Shown: positions 40,295-49,079 of the stretch, piece after piece
Layout: the number at the start of each line of letters is the position of its first letter
Numbering within the stretch: the first letter of the stretch is position 1
Source of the DNA: Nocardioides panacis
GTDB taxonomy: Bacteria; Actinomycetota; Actinomycetes; Propionibacteriales; Nocardioidaceae
DNA length: 64,000 nt
Direction of reading: 5' to 3'
Assembly (NCBI RefSeq): GCF_019039255.1
Contig: NZ_CP077062.1
Span: 2,852,001 to 2,916,000 of the forward strand
Translations under genes and position numbers: made by a program
Notes under the pieces: model-generated
The model's database searches: none
What the model was told of the DNA's origin: nothing
The model's input: only the letters and a program-made list of their open reading frames with translations

Positions 40295-40881
40295 GCGTAC
40301 CCCCACGCCCGGGGGCGGGTGGCGTAGAACGTGCTCAGCTCCCCGACCCGGAAGCCGGCGCCGGCCACCAGCGCGGCGATCGGCCGGTCGAGGTGGCAGC
40401 CGGCGAAGACCCGGCCCTGCCACGGGTCCAGACGGTGCTGCCAGCGGGCGACGTCCGGCTCCGGGGACAGGCCGTGCTCGAGGAAGGCCAGCCGGCCCCC
40501 GGGACGCAGCACCCGGCGGATCTCGGCGAGCGCCGCCTGCACGTCGGGGATGGTGCAGAGCGTGAACGTGCTCAGCGCGCTGTCGTGGGACCCGTCGGCC
40601 AGGGTCAGCCGCTGGCCGTCCAGCCCCGCCCGTCGTACGTCGACCGGGCTCGCGTCCAGCCGGGCGGACGCCGCCCGCCACGCCACGTCGGAGGGCTCGA
40701 CGGCGGACGCCGACGTCACCGCGGCCGGGTAGTGGGCGAGGTTGAGCCCGGAGCCGAAGCCCACCTCGAGCACCCGGCCGTGCAGCCCGGCGCAGACCCG
40801 GGCCCGGAGCTCGTCCACCTCGGCGTTCTGCAGCATCCGGTCGACGAGCCGGGGCACGACGTGCTCGCCCCACCAGCGCAC
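40267..40881 (-). CDS. Class I SAM-dependent methyltransferase
   Basis: 204 residues. The SAM-binding motif I is VLEVGFGSGLNL (36-47), the acidic end of strand 2 is in AVEPSDVAW, motif III FTLCTIPDVQAAL and RRVLRPGGRLAFLEHG complete the fold. The pattern is that of UbiE/Methyltransf_11 proteins; the substrate is unknown. GTG 40881 starts 3 bases after the HIT gene stop, in the glsB-hit-methyltransferase run. Confidence 0.87.
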   Translation of the reverse strand: MRWWGEHVVPRLVDRMLQNAEVDELRARVCAGLHGRVLEVGFGSGLNLAHYPAAVTSASAVEPSDVAWRAASARLDASPVDVRRAGLDGQRLTLADGSHDSALSTFTLCTIPDVQAALAEIRRVLRPGGRLAFLEHGLSPEPDVARWQHRLDPWQGRVFAGCHLDRPIAALVAGAGFRVGELSTFYATRPRAWGYAYLGWAETG

Positions 40882-40884
40882 GGG

Positions 40885-41307
40885 TCAGTCCTCCCCGTCG
40901 AGCGCGGCCCGCAGCCGGGCGGCGTACCCGGCCTGCTCGTCGGCGTCGGCGTACTTCGTGCGGGGCCAGAAGAAGCCGCGCAGCCCGTCGCCCTTGGTGC
41001 GCGGCACCACGTGCAGGTGCAGGTGCGCGACGCTCTGGCTGACGGTGTTGTTCATCGCCACGAACGAGCCCTGTGCGCCGAGGCCGGTCAGCATCGCGGC
41101 GGCGAGACGCTGGCCCCCCTCGAGGAACGGGTCGCGCAGCGCGGCGGGCAGGTCGGGCAGCGTGACGACGTGCGCGCGCGGCACCAGCAGCGTGTGGCCC
41201 TTGAACACGGGTCGGAGATCGAGAAAGCCGACCACGTGCTCGGTCTCGAGCACGAGGTCGGCCTCGATGTCCCCTGCGACGATGCCGCAGAACAGGCAGT
41301 CCGCCAT
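40885..41307 (-). CDS. HIT-family nucleotide hydrolase
   Basis: 140 residues. The histidine triad is HLHLHVV (near 95-101). CLFCGIVAGDI at the N-terminus has a CxxC that, with a downstream His, can hold zinc as in HINT proteins. It cleaves AMP- or NMP-linked conjugates. ATG 41307 follows glsB by 10 bases. Confidence 0.92.
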   Translation of the reverse strand: MADCLFCGIVAGDIEADLVLETEHVVGFLDLRPVFKGHTLLVPRAHVVTLPDLPAALRDPFLEGGQRLAAAMLTGLGAQGSFVAMNNTVSQSVAHLHLHVVPRTKGDGLRGFFWPRTKYADADEQAGYAARLRAALDGED

Positions 41308-41317
41308 GGCGGACAGG

Positions 41318-41584
41318 TCAGGCGTGCGAGCGGTTCTTGCCGGACATGCCCTCGGCGACGCCGATCAGCAGGACGGCGGCCACGATCGCGATGATCGCGC
41401 CGAGGACGTTGAGCTCGGTGATGCTGCCGGTGCCGAGCGCGCTGGCGATGATGCCGCCGATCAGGGAGCCGACGACGCCGAGGACGAGGGTCATGAGGAG
41501 GCTGAGGTTCTGCTTGCCGGGCTTGATGAGCCGCGCGACCGCGCCGACGACGAGCCCGAACACGAGGAAGCCGATGAGGGCCAT
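41318..41584 (-). CDS. GlsB/YeaQ/YmgE family membrane protein
   Basis: 88 residues, three hydrophobic segments with glycine-rich turns (LIGFLVFGLVVGAVARLIKPG; TLVLGVVGSLIGGIIASALG; LGAIIAIVAAVLLIG, each about 15-20 long). The family is a stress-associated transglycosylase-associated membrane protein of unknown mechanism. AAGGCGG precedes ATG 41584. Confidence 0.88.
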   Translation of the reverse strand: MALIGFLVFGLVVGAVARLIKPGKQNLSLLMTLVLGVVGSLIGGIIASALGTGSITELNVLGAIIAIVAAVLLIGVAEGMSGKNRSHA

Positions 41585-41660
41585 GGTTACCGCCTTGGGT
41601 GGAGAGGATGGGCCACCTCGAGACTACCCAGAGCCAAGGGTGGCAATCCCCCCGAAACGG

Positions 41661-42416
41661 TCAGGCGACCAGCTCGAAGTCCGCCGCACGCAGCGGGAAC
41701 CGCCCCGAGACCGGCTCGGCGATCCGCGCCACCCGGCCCCCGAGCCGTCCGGCGGCGAGGCTGTGCAGCGTGCGGCGCGGCGGCAGCCGGAACGCCATGA
41801 TCGTGGACTGCATCAGCAGGCAGGTCAGGCTGCACGCGGCGAGCGCGTGGTCGCCGACGAGGACGCCGTACGAGAGCCACAGGAGCAGGCCCGTCCAGGC
41901 CAGCACGGTGGACCACGGGTCGAGGCCGCCGAGCGGCGCGCGGGACAGCGCGAGCCGGGTCTGCGGCCACATCCGCAGCGAGCTGACCAGGGTGCCGACC
42001 AGGGCGAGCGCGAGGGAGCTGAACACGTCCACCACGACGACCGCGAGCAGGCCGGCCGCGACGACCGCGCCGGCCGCGGCCCAGCACCGGTGGAACCCGC
42101 CGCCGGCGCGCAGCACCGCGACGGCGAGCGCGACGAGCAGGACGAGGGCCAGGAAGTTGTTGACCAGCTGCACGGCGTCGGCCACCGCGACGGCGTACAC
42201 GCACCACATCGCGAAGGTGGCCAGGCTGAGCAGCAGCGAGGTCCAGGACAGGCCCTCGACGGAGCGGCTGCGGAAGGCGCGGAGCACCTGGGGGACGGTG
42301 GAGGACACGGCGAAGAGCGACGCGACGGCGCCGAGCAGGAGAGGCACGGGAGGACACATTCGGGCGAGGTGCGGACGGGGACGGTGCGACGTCGGTCCGC
42401 CGTCCTGCAGTGACAC
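41661..42416 (-). CDS. PQ-loop (SemiSWEET/MtN3-like) membrane protein
   Basis: 251 residues, seven predicted helices. Two PQ-loop signatures are present: STVPQVLRAFRSRSVEGLS (about 38-56) and RMWPQTRLALSRAPLGGLD (about 148-166). This arrangement, two triple-helix bundles, resembles SWEET-type sugar or small-solute carriers. Start GTG 42416 is the longest; ATG 42359 is possible. TAGGAT at 42439-42434 may be its -10 box. Confidence 0.8.
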   Translation of the reverse strand: MSLQDGGPTSHRPRPHLARMCPPVPLLLGAVASLFAVSSTVPQVLRAFRSRSVEGLSWTSLLLSLATFAMWCVYAVAVADAVQLVNNFLALVLLVALAVAVLRAGGGFHRCWAAAGAVVAAGLLAVVVVDVFSSLALALVGTLVSSLRMWPQTRLALSRAPLGGLDPWSTVLAWTGLLLWLSYGVLVGDHALAACSLTCLLMQSTIMAFRLPPRRTLHSLAAGRLGGRVARIAEPVSGRFPLRAADFELVA

Positions 42417-42512
42417 GTGACCTGGTGCGAGAGAATCCTAGACAGTCCGGGCATACCTGCTCAGACGACTCCGCGAACCGCCGCTGAGACGCTCGTCACC
42501 CCGGGAGGACCG

Positions 42513-43331
42513 TTGACCCACAGCCCCTTCGGGCGGGTGCTCGCCACCGGTCTGTCCGTCCTGCTGGCGTGCACCGCGTCGGTCGTGGCGCGCTCGCTGC
42601 CGGACGCCGCGGCGCCCCGCGGCACCTCCGCCCGGTCCCTCGTCGTGGGTCGCGACGTGAGCTGGCCGAACTGCCCGAGGGGCCTGGGCATCCCGTCGCG
42701 GCCGAGCCAGGGCAAGCCGATGCCGCCGCCGTCGGCCCGCTTCGTGGTCATCGGTCTGACCAACGGGCCGGCGTTCCACCCGAACCCCTGCCTGGCCGCG
42801 CAGGTCGACTACGCCCGGTCCCGGCACCTGTGGGCCGCGGCGTACGCCGTGCTGACCTTCCCGACCCCCGGCCAGCTCCGCAGGTACGGCGGTCCGCGCG
42901 CCGCCGGTCGCGCGCAGGCCCGGCAGAACGTGGCCGCGATGCGGGCGGTCGGCCTGCCGTCACCGATCGTCTGGGTGGACGTCGAGCCGGTCAGCCCGCC
43001 GGCGCCCTGGTCGCCGCGGCCGCGGGCCAACCGGGCGGTGCTCCGCGGCGCGCTCGCGACCTACCGGCGCGCCGGCCTGCGGGTCGGGTTCTACTCCACC
43101 CCGTCGATGTGGCGCGGCATCCTCGGGCCGGTCCGCCCCGGGCTCCCCGAGTGGCGCACCGCCGGGCTCGCCACCCGGACCGCGGCGCTGGCCCGCTGCG
43201 CCGGCCGCGACTCGTTCCAGGGCGGCCGGGCGGTGCTCACCCAGTGGTACTCCCTGCGCGAGGACTTCGACGTGCTCTGCCCCGGCCGGCCTGCCGAGCA
43301 GGTGCTCGCGGCGTACTTCACCCGGCTGTGA
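42513..43331 (+). CDS. Secreted DUF1906-like (glycoside-hydrolase-like) protein
   Basis: 272 residues from TTG 42513, fixed by GGGAGG 6 bases upstream. A signal peptide (LATGLSVLLACTASVVA, about 10-26) leads to a lysozyme-like barrel: VGRDVSWPNCP, FVVIGLTNG, VWVDVEP (acidic pair typical of GH25-like folds) and VGFYSTPSMW. Four cysteines could form disulfides outside the cell. It may cut or bind cell-wall glycan; no enzyme activity can be claimed. It overlaps the convergent dehydrogenase gene by 14 bases. Confidence 0.75.
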   Translation: MTHSPFGRVLATGLSVLLACTASVVARSLPDAAAPRGTSARSLVVGRDVSWPNCPRGLGIPSRPSQGKPMPPPSARFVVIGLTNGPAFHPNPCLAAQVDYARSRHLWAAAYAVLTFPTPGQLRRYGGPRAAGRAQARQNVAAMRAVGLPSPIVWVDVEPVSPPAPWSPRPRANRAVLRGALATYRRAGLRVGFYSTPSMWRGILGPVRPGLPEWRTAGLATRTAALARCAGRDSFQGGRAVLTQWYSLREDFDVLCPGRPAEQVLAAYFTRL

Positions 43332-44262
43332 CGACCCGCAGCGGCGCCCCGTCGCGCCAGGCGGCGATGTCCTCGACGGCGTCGCCGTAGAACAGCCGGT
43401 AGCCGCCGTCGGTGACGTATCCCGTGTGCGGCGTGAGCACCGTGTGCGGCGCGGACCGGAGCGGGTGGTCGTGCGGCAGCGGCTCGACGTCGTACACGTC
43501 GAGGCCGGCGCCCGCGATCTCGCCGGCGTGCAGCGCGGCGAGCAGCGCCGCCTCGTCGACGAGCGGCCCCCGCGAGGTGTTCACCAGGAAGGCGGTACGT
43601 CGCATCGCCGCCAGCTCGCGCTCCCCGACCAGTCCCCGGGTCCGGTCGCTGAGCCGCAGGTGCAGCGACACCACGTCGGAGCGGGCCAGCAGCTCGTCCT
43701 TGGCCACCGGCGTCACGCCGTGCGCGCGGGCGACCTCCGGGTCGAGGTTCTGGCTCCAGGCCAGCACCTCCATCTCGAAGGCGTTCGCGACCCGGGCCAC
43801 CCGCTGGCCGAGCCGGCCCAGCCCGAGCAGGCCGAGCGTGGTGCCCGCGAGGTCGGTGCCGACGGTGTGCTGCCACTCCCCCGCCCGCAGCCCGGCGTCG
43901 GACTCCGGGACCTGGCGGAGCAGCGCGAGGATCAGCGCCCAGGTCAGCTCGGCGGCCGGACCGGGAAGGCTCCGGGTGCCGCAGACGGTGACCCCTAGCC
44001 GGGTCGCGGCGGCCACGTCGATGGACGCGTTGGACGCACCGGTCGTGACCAGCAGCCGCAGGTCCGGGAGCCGCTCCAGCAGCGCGGCGCCGAACGGCGT
44101 CCTCTCCCGCATCGCGACCACCACGTCGGCGCCGGCGAGCACCTCGACGAGGGGGTCGCCGAGCAGGTGCTCGTGGACGTAGGCCACCTCGCAGCCGAGC
44201 TCGTCCCACGCCGCGAACCGGGACGCGCAGCGCTGGTAGTCGTCGAGCACCACGACCCTCAT
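43318..44262 (-). CDS. D-2-hydroxyacid dehydrogenase family protein
   Basis: 314 residues. The NAD fold has GLGRLGQRVARVA (the GxGxxG loop, about 154-166), substrate Arg in LHLRLSDRTRG, VNTSRGPLVDEAAL, and the catalytic Glu/His pair in YDVEPLP and LTPHTGY. It reduces a 2-keto acid or oxidises a D-2-hydroxyacid; related proteins include phosphoglycerate dehydrogenase, but no ACT domain is present. ATG 44262 overlaps the preceding gene's stop (ATGA). Confidence 0.9.
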   Translation of the reverse strand: MRVVVLDDYQRCASRFAAWDELGCEVAYVHEHLLGDPLVEVLAGADVVVAMRERTPFGAALLERLPDLRLLVTTGASNASIDVAAATRLGVTVCGTRSLPGPAAELTWALILALLRQVPESDAGLRAGEWQHTVGTDLAGTTLGLLGLGRLGQRVARVANAFEMEVLAWSQNLDPEVARAHGVTPVAKDELLARSDVVSLHLRLSDRTRGLVGERELAAMRRTAFLVNTSRGPLVDEAALLAALHAGEIAGAGLDVYDVEPLPHDHPLRSAPHTVLTPHTGYVTDGGYRLFYGDAVEDIAAWRDGAPLRVVTAG

Positions 44263-45359
44263 GCGACGACCTCCAGGTCGAGCCAGCGGGCGAGGTCGGC
44301 GATCTCGCGGTCGACGGCGGCCGTCATGGCCGCGGTGAACGTGACGTCCTGGTGGACCGCGGCCACCCGCAGCACCCCGTCGGCACGGTCCGCCTTGGCG
44401 TCGAGCTTCCCGACCAGTCGGTCGCCGTACAGGATCGGGAGCGCGTAGTAGCCCCAGCGGCGCTGCTCGACGGGCTTGTACATCTCCAGCACGTAGTCGA
44501 ACTCGAACACCTGGTTCATCCTCCTGCGGTCGGCGAGCAGCCGGTCGAACGGGGAGAGCAGCGCCGCCCGGCCGTGGAACGGCTGCCCGAGCCGGGCCGG
44601 GTCGACCCGCCACTCGCCGCGCACGCCCTCGACGACGGCCGGCTCGCCGGCCTCGGCCACGTGCACCGGCTCGAACGGCGCGGTCGGTCCGGTGGGACGG
44701 GCGATCCCGAGCGACTCGAGGCGGCGCCGGGCCCGCAGCCGCCGCGCCTCGTCCGCCGGGGGGCACCGGGTCGTCGGGGTAGACCCTCGACGCGAGGTCC
44801 CACAGCCGGTCACGGCCGGTGCCGCCGGCGGCCGCGACCTCCCCGCGTTGCACCAGCTTGTCGAGCATCATCGTGACGTTGCGGTGGTCGTTCCAGCCGC
44901 TGGAGGACCAGGGCAGCACCAGGTGTCCGGGAGCTCGCGGATGGGCAGGGGGCCGTCGGCCCGCAGCCGCTCGAGGATGTCGCGCCGGCAGTCGTTGTTG
45001 GCCGCCACCCAGTCCCGGACCTCCTCCTGCCACGGCAGCAGCTCGCCGACGCCGGGCCAGTCGGCCATCCGGGCCCGGTGCAGCGCGATGTCCTCGGCGA
45101 CCCGCAGCGACCCGCGCAGCTCGATCAGCCGCTGCTCGTCGAGGGCGTCCCACAGCTCCCGGGCCGAGAACCCGGACCCGATCCGGCTCCAGAGCACCAG
45201 CTCGGCGCTCGGCGCGACGGCGCTGGTCGGCTCGAGCTGCAGCAGCGCGAGGCGCCGTACGGTGTCGACGACGTCGGTGGGCCGGGGGCGCGCGAGCAGC
45301 TGTGCCTGGACGGCGATCCGCCGGGCGTCGGTGCGGCTCAGCTGGTGGGCACGGGCCAT
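44259..45359 (-). pseudogene. YcaQ-like winged-helix DNA glycosylase family gene with two frameshifts
   Basis: About 366 residues when repaired. Part 1 (45359 to about 44925): ARRIAVQAQLLARPRPTDVV, WSRIGSGFSARELWDAL, ELRGSLRVAED. Part 2: LPWSSSGWNDHRNVTMMLDK, VQRGEVAAAGG. Part 3 (about 44757 to 44259): SPFDRLLADRRRMNQVFEFD, WGYYALPILYGDRLVGK. Break 1 is near 44925 (one base short), break 2 in GGGGGG 44758-44763 (one extra); the net length is conserved, which favours sequencing error. YcaQ/AlkX proteins unhook DNA crosslinks. Leaderless box upstream. Confidence 0.78.
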
Positions 45360-45371
45360 GGCGCGAGCCTA
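45357..45371 (-). promoter_or_regulatory. Leaderless promoter of the YcaQ-like gene
   Basis: TAGGCT (45371-45366), 6 bases, ATG 45359. Confidence 0.5.
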
Positions 45372-45463
45372 GAGGGCTGCCTCATCCACCGCGGGTGAGG
45401 CGAGCGAACCCACGGACGCGCAGCGTTGCGAGCACCCACCCGTCCCCCGAACAAGGAGACCTC

Positions 45464-45823
45464 ATGAGCTCACAAACCGCCCCCGAGTCGACCCTCGGCG
45501 GCATCGCCCAGGGCGACGCACCCGTCCTCGAGAGCCTCATCTCGATGAACCTGGACTCGCTGGAGAACTCCAACCTGGACCCCAGGACCTACTTCCTGGT
45601 GCGCCTGGCCGCCCTGGTCGCGATGGACGCGGCGCCGGTGTCGTACGTCATGAACCTGGGCCTGGCCGCGGAGGTGGGCGTCAGCGCCGAGGAGGTGCAG
45701 GGCACGCTGATCGCGATCGCCCCGATGGTCGGCAGTGCCCGGGTGGCCTCGGCGGCCGGCGCGATCCTGCGCGGCGCGTTCGGGGTCGCGGAGGCGGGGC
45801 TCCCCCAGCAGCGCAACGCCTGA
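45464..45823 (+). CDS. Carboxymuconolactone-decarboxylase-like protein
   Basis: 119 residues, all-helical, with the CMD/AhpD pattern LDPRTYFLVRLAALVAMDA and GVSAEEVQGTLIAIAPMVG. There is no cysteine and no histidine at all, so neither AhpD-type peroxidase chemistry nor the usual decarboxylase mechanism can apply; a non-catalytic or different role is likely. AAGGAG precedes ATG 45464. Confidence 0.78.
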   Translation: MSSQTAPESTLGGIAQGDAPVLESLISMNLDSLENSNLDPRTYFLVRLAALVAMDAAPVSYVMNLGLAAEVGVSAEEVQGTLIAIAPMVGSARVASAAGAILRGAFGVAEAGLPQQRNA

Positions 45824-45826
45824 GCG

Positions 45827-46090
45827 TCAGGCGATCCGCCGGACCTCGCGCTGCCGCGGGATGAACGCCCGCGGCGCGGGCAGCGGGGTCCGGCGGGTCC
45901 GCAGCACCTGGGCGGCCACCTCGCGGGCGACGCGGGGCAGGTCCGCGTCCGCGCACCCGGCCGATCGCTGCCCGTGCACGGCACGCGCGTAGCAGCGCAG
46001 CACCGATCCGGCGGGGTGGCTGTCGAGCTCGGCGACCAGGCTCATCGCCTCGCTCATCAGCTCTCTGCGGAGCAGGACTACCTCGTTCAT
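45827..46090 (-). CDS. Small unknown protein
   Basis: 87 residues. A helical N-terminal half (LLRRELMSEAMSLVAELDSH) is followed by LRCYARAVH and AGCADADLPRVAREVAAQVL, then a basic Pro-rich tail. GGAGG lies close to ATG 46090. It is convergent with the CMD-like gene, with 3 bases between stops. No family recognised. Confidence 0.55.
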   Translation of the reverse strand: MNEVVLLRRELMSEAMSLVAELDSHPAGSVLRCYARAVHGQRSAGCADADLPRVAREVAAQVLRTRRTPLPAPRAFIPRQREVRRIA

Positions 46091-46207
46091 GGGACCTCCA
46101 CGTGCCGACGACGTCGGGTGACGCCCAGCACACCCCGGCGCGCGCGGCGCGCCCTAGGGTCCAAAGTCCCGGAAACTTTACCGAAACGGACTAGCCGGGG
46201 TGGTTCG

Positions 46208-46627
46208 TCAGCTGCCGGAGCGCTGCACGGGCACCTTGGTGACCTCGGCGCGCGCGTCCCCGACCGGCACCCGCACCTCGAGCACGCCGTTCTCGTACGT
46301 CGCGGCGATCGACGAGCGGTCGCTGCCCGGCGGGAGCCGCAGCGACCGGCTGAAGGAGCCGTAGCGGAACTCGCTGTGGTTCTTGTCGCGCTCCTCCTCC
46401 TGACGCCTGCCGGAGATGGTCAGGACGTCGCCGGACACCCCCACCTCGACGTCCTTGTCCGGGTCGATCCCCGGCATCTCGGCCCGCAGCACGTAGGTGC
46501 CGTCCTCCTCGTAGTCCTCGACCCGGATGGTGTGGGACAGCCCCTGGAAGCCCAGGGCAGGACCCGACTCGATCCAGTCGAGCATGTCGCCCCACGTGTT
46601 GCTGGTCCGTCGTGCGAGTGTCGCCAT
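46208..46627 (-). CDS. Hsp20/alpha-crystallin small heat-shock protein
   Basis: 139 residues. The alpha-crystallin domain runs from about 38 to 130 (YVLRAEMPGIDPDKDVEV, LTISGRR, FSRSLRLPPG, ATYENGVLEVRVPV). It is a holdase that keeps unfolding proteins soluble. The start is ATG 46627 (MATLARRT), with AGGAG upstream. No HAIR/HspR site was seen nearby. Confidence 0.92.
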   Translation of the reverse strand: MATLARRTSNTWGDMLDWIESGPALGFQGLSHTIRVEDYEEDGTYVLRAEMPGIDPDKDVEVGVSGDVLTISGRRQEEERDKNHSEFRYGSFSRSLRLPPGSDRSSIAATYENGVLEVRVPVGDARAEVTKVPVQRSGS

Positions 46628-46719
46628 CGTGCTCTCCTCCTGTGCCGAGTGCTGCTGCAGCTCCGATACGACGATGCTTCTCACCGGTGCACGGCCTCGA
46701 CAGGGGCGAAGGTCCCGCG

Positions 46720-47265
46720 CTAGCTCGCCGGCCCCGCGGCCAGCCCGGCGAGGAAGTCCTCGGTGAACCGGGTGACCGCGTCCCACTCGGTGTAGACGTA
46801 GTCACGGGAGACGTCGGTGCCCAGGCCACCCGGCTTGCCACCGGCGATCCGCTTCATCAGCCGGCGCTTGAGGAAGCCGTACTGGGTGTAGAGCAGCGCC
46901 CCGCTGAACATCGCCACCGTGGCCGGGCGCCAGCCGGTCTCCTGCTCGAACGCCTCGACGTAGCGCTCCGCCTCCTGCTCGTCGCCGTGGGCGGCCAGGC
47001 TGACCGAGAAGAACGCCGAGGGGACCCGCTCGAGGGTCTGGCGGTGCTGCCGCACGTAGTCGCGCACGTGCTTGTCGTGGTGGCCCAGGTGGATGGAGGA
47101 GCCGACGACCACGCCGTCGTACCCGTCCGGGCCGCCGAGCCTCGGGCCCTTGACGTCGACCACGTCCGCCTCGTGGCCGTGGGCCCGCACGACGTCGGCG
47201 ACGTGCGCCGCGATCCGGGCGGTCTGGCCCTCGCTCGTCGCGTAGGGAATGCAGATCCTGGACAT
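46720..47265 (-). CDS. Flavodoxin-domain protein (HemG-like)
   Basis: 181 residues. It starts with the FMN-binding loop region YATSEGQTARIAAHVAD (8-24) and has DGVVVGSSIHLGHHDKHV, as in menaquinone-dependent protoporphyrinogen IX dehydrogenase (HemG) and related flavodoxins. SALLYTQYGFLKRRLMKRI (approximate; see GALLYTQYGFLKRR) fits HemG. Heme or stress redox role; the electron partner is unknown. GGAGGAG precedes ATG 47265. Next to Hsp20 in a stress-gene run. Confidence 0.83.
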   Translation of the reverse strand: MSRICIPYATSEGQTARIAAHVADVVRAHGHEADVVDVKGPRLGGPDGYDGVVVGSSIHLGHHDKHVRDYVRQHRQTLERVPSAFFSVSLAAHGDEQEAERYVEAFEQETGWRPATVAMFSGALLYTQYGFLKRRLMKRIAGGKPGGLGTDVSRDYVYTEWDAVTRFTEDFLAGLAAGPAS

Positions 47266-47705
47266 GGTGGCTCTCCTCCGGATCCGCAGGCTGTCACCCG
47301 GGGACGGGCCGCAGCCAGGGACGAAGGTCACGGGACGCGACCCGTCGAGCTCACGCCAGCCTGGGCGAACCCGCCTGCGTGGTTGCCACACAAGGGCCGG
47401 CGGGCGCGCTGGACGATCTCCATCGATCTACGAGGGGCCGGATCCGGGGCCTGTTCCAGCATCCGATTCACCCAGGAATGAATGCTATTTAGAACAATTC
47501 GATTACTTCCCATATATATCCATTTGGGCGATTCCGCTTTATGGCACATCATTCAACGGGAAATTCGTCGGCGTTTGCTTGCATAACGGTTGAGCAGCTA
47601 TACAAGAGCGGACGAGGGGATGTGCCTGCTCCACGAGCGGCCCCACGGATCACGAATTTTCCGACACGTGGTCACCCCGCGACCCACCGACCCAAGGACG
47701 AACCA
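47266..47705 (+). other. 440-bp intergenic region with an AT-rich segment
   Basis: No supported gene. The part from about 47470 to 47605 is strikingly AT-rich for this genome (runs such as CATATATATCCATTTG) and holds the promoter of the GH16 gene. It marks the left edge of the secreted-protein block and may be a horizontal-transfer junction. Confidence 0.6.
47575..47604 (+). promoter_or_regulatory. Sigma-70-type promoter of the GH16 gene
   Basis: TTGCTT (47575-47580), 18 bases, TATACA (47599-47604). It gives a 5' leader of about 95 bases, unlike the leaderless promoters elsewhere. Confidence 0.5.
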
Positions 47706-49079
47706 GTGGCTGGACGACATGTTGCGCGCAGCACCTTCACCTCTCACATCCGGCGCGCACGTGCACCGCGTTGGCTGATCCCCGTCACCCTTCTTGCGAC
47801 GGTCGTTGTCAGCGCCTCGACCGGATTGACGACGCCAGACACCGCGGAGGCGAGCGTGCCGCCGAACTTGGTTCTGGATCCGGAGTTCGCCCAGGGGACC
47901 AACGCCTGGACGTCCCCGTCCGGGGGTCTTTCTCTGGTCCCGGGCCATAACGGCCACCGCGCCATCCGCGTGACCAACACCTCCGGTGCGGCCATGACAC
48001 TGGCGCTGAACGATCGAGCCAACACGGTCGCCAGCACCCGAGCGGGCGCGACGTACACCGCGTCCGCGTGGATCAGGACAACCGCCCCGGGGGTCTCGGT
48101 GGCCGCCAGAGAGGGCGAGTGGGTGGGGGCGAGGAGCAACGGGTCCAAGCAAGCCGCCGCGTGGCTTTCCGACTCCGGGTGGCACCTCGTCACCGTCAGC
48201 TACCGTGCCGTCGGCGACGGTGCCTCCATCGACTTCAACGTCTTGGGCTGGCAGGTACCCAAGGGGCAGGCTATGGACGTCAGCGAGCCCACGTTGACGA
48301 CGGACGCTTCGGCGCCCGTGACGTCCCCGCCGCCCCCCGTGCCGACGACGACCGGAGCCCCGAGCGGTTACAGGCTCGCGTTCTCCGACGAGTTCAACGG
48401 GAGCGTCGTGGACACCAGCAAGTGGCGGGTCCACAACAACTCGTGGGCCAGCAACGAGGAGGCGATGGACACCTCACGCCCGAACAACCTCTTCCAGGCC
48501 AACGGCGCCCTGACGCTCCGCGCGCAGCGCGAGGAGTACACCGCCTACGGGACCTCCCGGCACTACACCTCGGCCTCCATGGACACCATCGGCAAGCACT
48601 CGTGGAAGTACGGGCGCTTCGAGATGCGCGCCAAGCTGCCGACCACGGTCGGTTCCTGGCCGGCCTTCTGGCTCAGGGACGACCACGGCGAAGGTGAGAT
48701 CGACGTGATGGAGGCCGTCGGCGGAATGCCGTCCTTCGTCGCCCAGACCCTGCACCAGTCGACCAACGGCGGCAAAGCGCGCCTGACCCACGGCGTGTAC
48801 TCCTTCAAGGACGGCACGCTGACGTCCGACTGGCACACCTACGGCGTCACGGTGACCCCGACGCTGATCACGTGGGACATCGACGGCGACACGGTCTTCA
48901 CGGTGAGCTCGGCGACCGCCCCGTGGATGACGTCCACGTTCGACGACACCCTGAACATCCGCATCAACCTGCAGGTGGGAGGCAGCATGCCGGCGTACTT
49001 CAAGCTGCCGGTGACCTCAGCATCGAAGTTCCCGGCCGACTACTCGATCGACTACGTCCGGGTGTACCAAAAGGGCTGA
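47706..49079 (+). CDS. Secreted GH16 glycoside hydrolase with N-terminal carbohydrate-binding module
   Basis: 457 residues. A long twin-basic-like signal region (RRARAPRWLIPVTLLATVVV, about 18-37) is followed by a CBM4/9-like beta-sandwich (about 50-195), a Pro/Thr linker (SPPPPVPTTTGAPSG) and a GH16 domain (about 222-457). The catalytic box GEIDVME gives nucleophile Glu331, Asp333 and acid/base Glu336. It hydrolyses beta-1,3- or beta-1,3-1,4-glucans or related polymers outside the cell. AAGGA lies 7 bases before GTG 47706. Confidence 0.9.
   Translation: MAGRHVARSTFTSHIRRARAPRWLIPVTLLATVVVSASTGLTTPDTAEASVPPNLVLDPEFAQGTNAWTSPSGGLSLVPGHNGHRAIRVTNTSGAAMTLALNDRANTVASTRAGATYTASAWIRTTAPGVSVAAREGEWVGARSNGSKQAAAWLSDSGWHLVTVSYRAVGDGASIDFNVLGWQVPKGQAMDVSEPTLTTDASAPVTSPPPPVPTTTGAPSGYRLAFSDEFNGSVVDTSKWRVHNNSWASNEEAMDTSRPNNLFQANGALTLRAQREEYTAYGTSRHYTSASMDTIGKHSWKYGRFEMRAKLPTTVGSWPAFWLRDDHGEGEIDVMEAVGGMPSFVAQTLHQSTNGGKARLTHGVYSFKDGTLTSDWHTYGVTVTPTLITWDIDGDTVFTVSSATAPWMTSTFDDTLNIRINLQVGGSMPAYFKLPVTSASKFPADYSIDYVRVYQKG

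Noticed and set aside
47328-47552. Small minus-strand frame in the AT-rich region
   Set aside because: It overlaps the promoter region of the GH16 gene and has no protein features.
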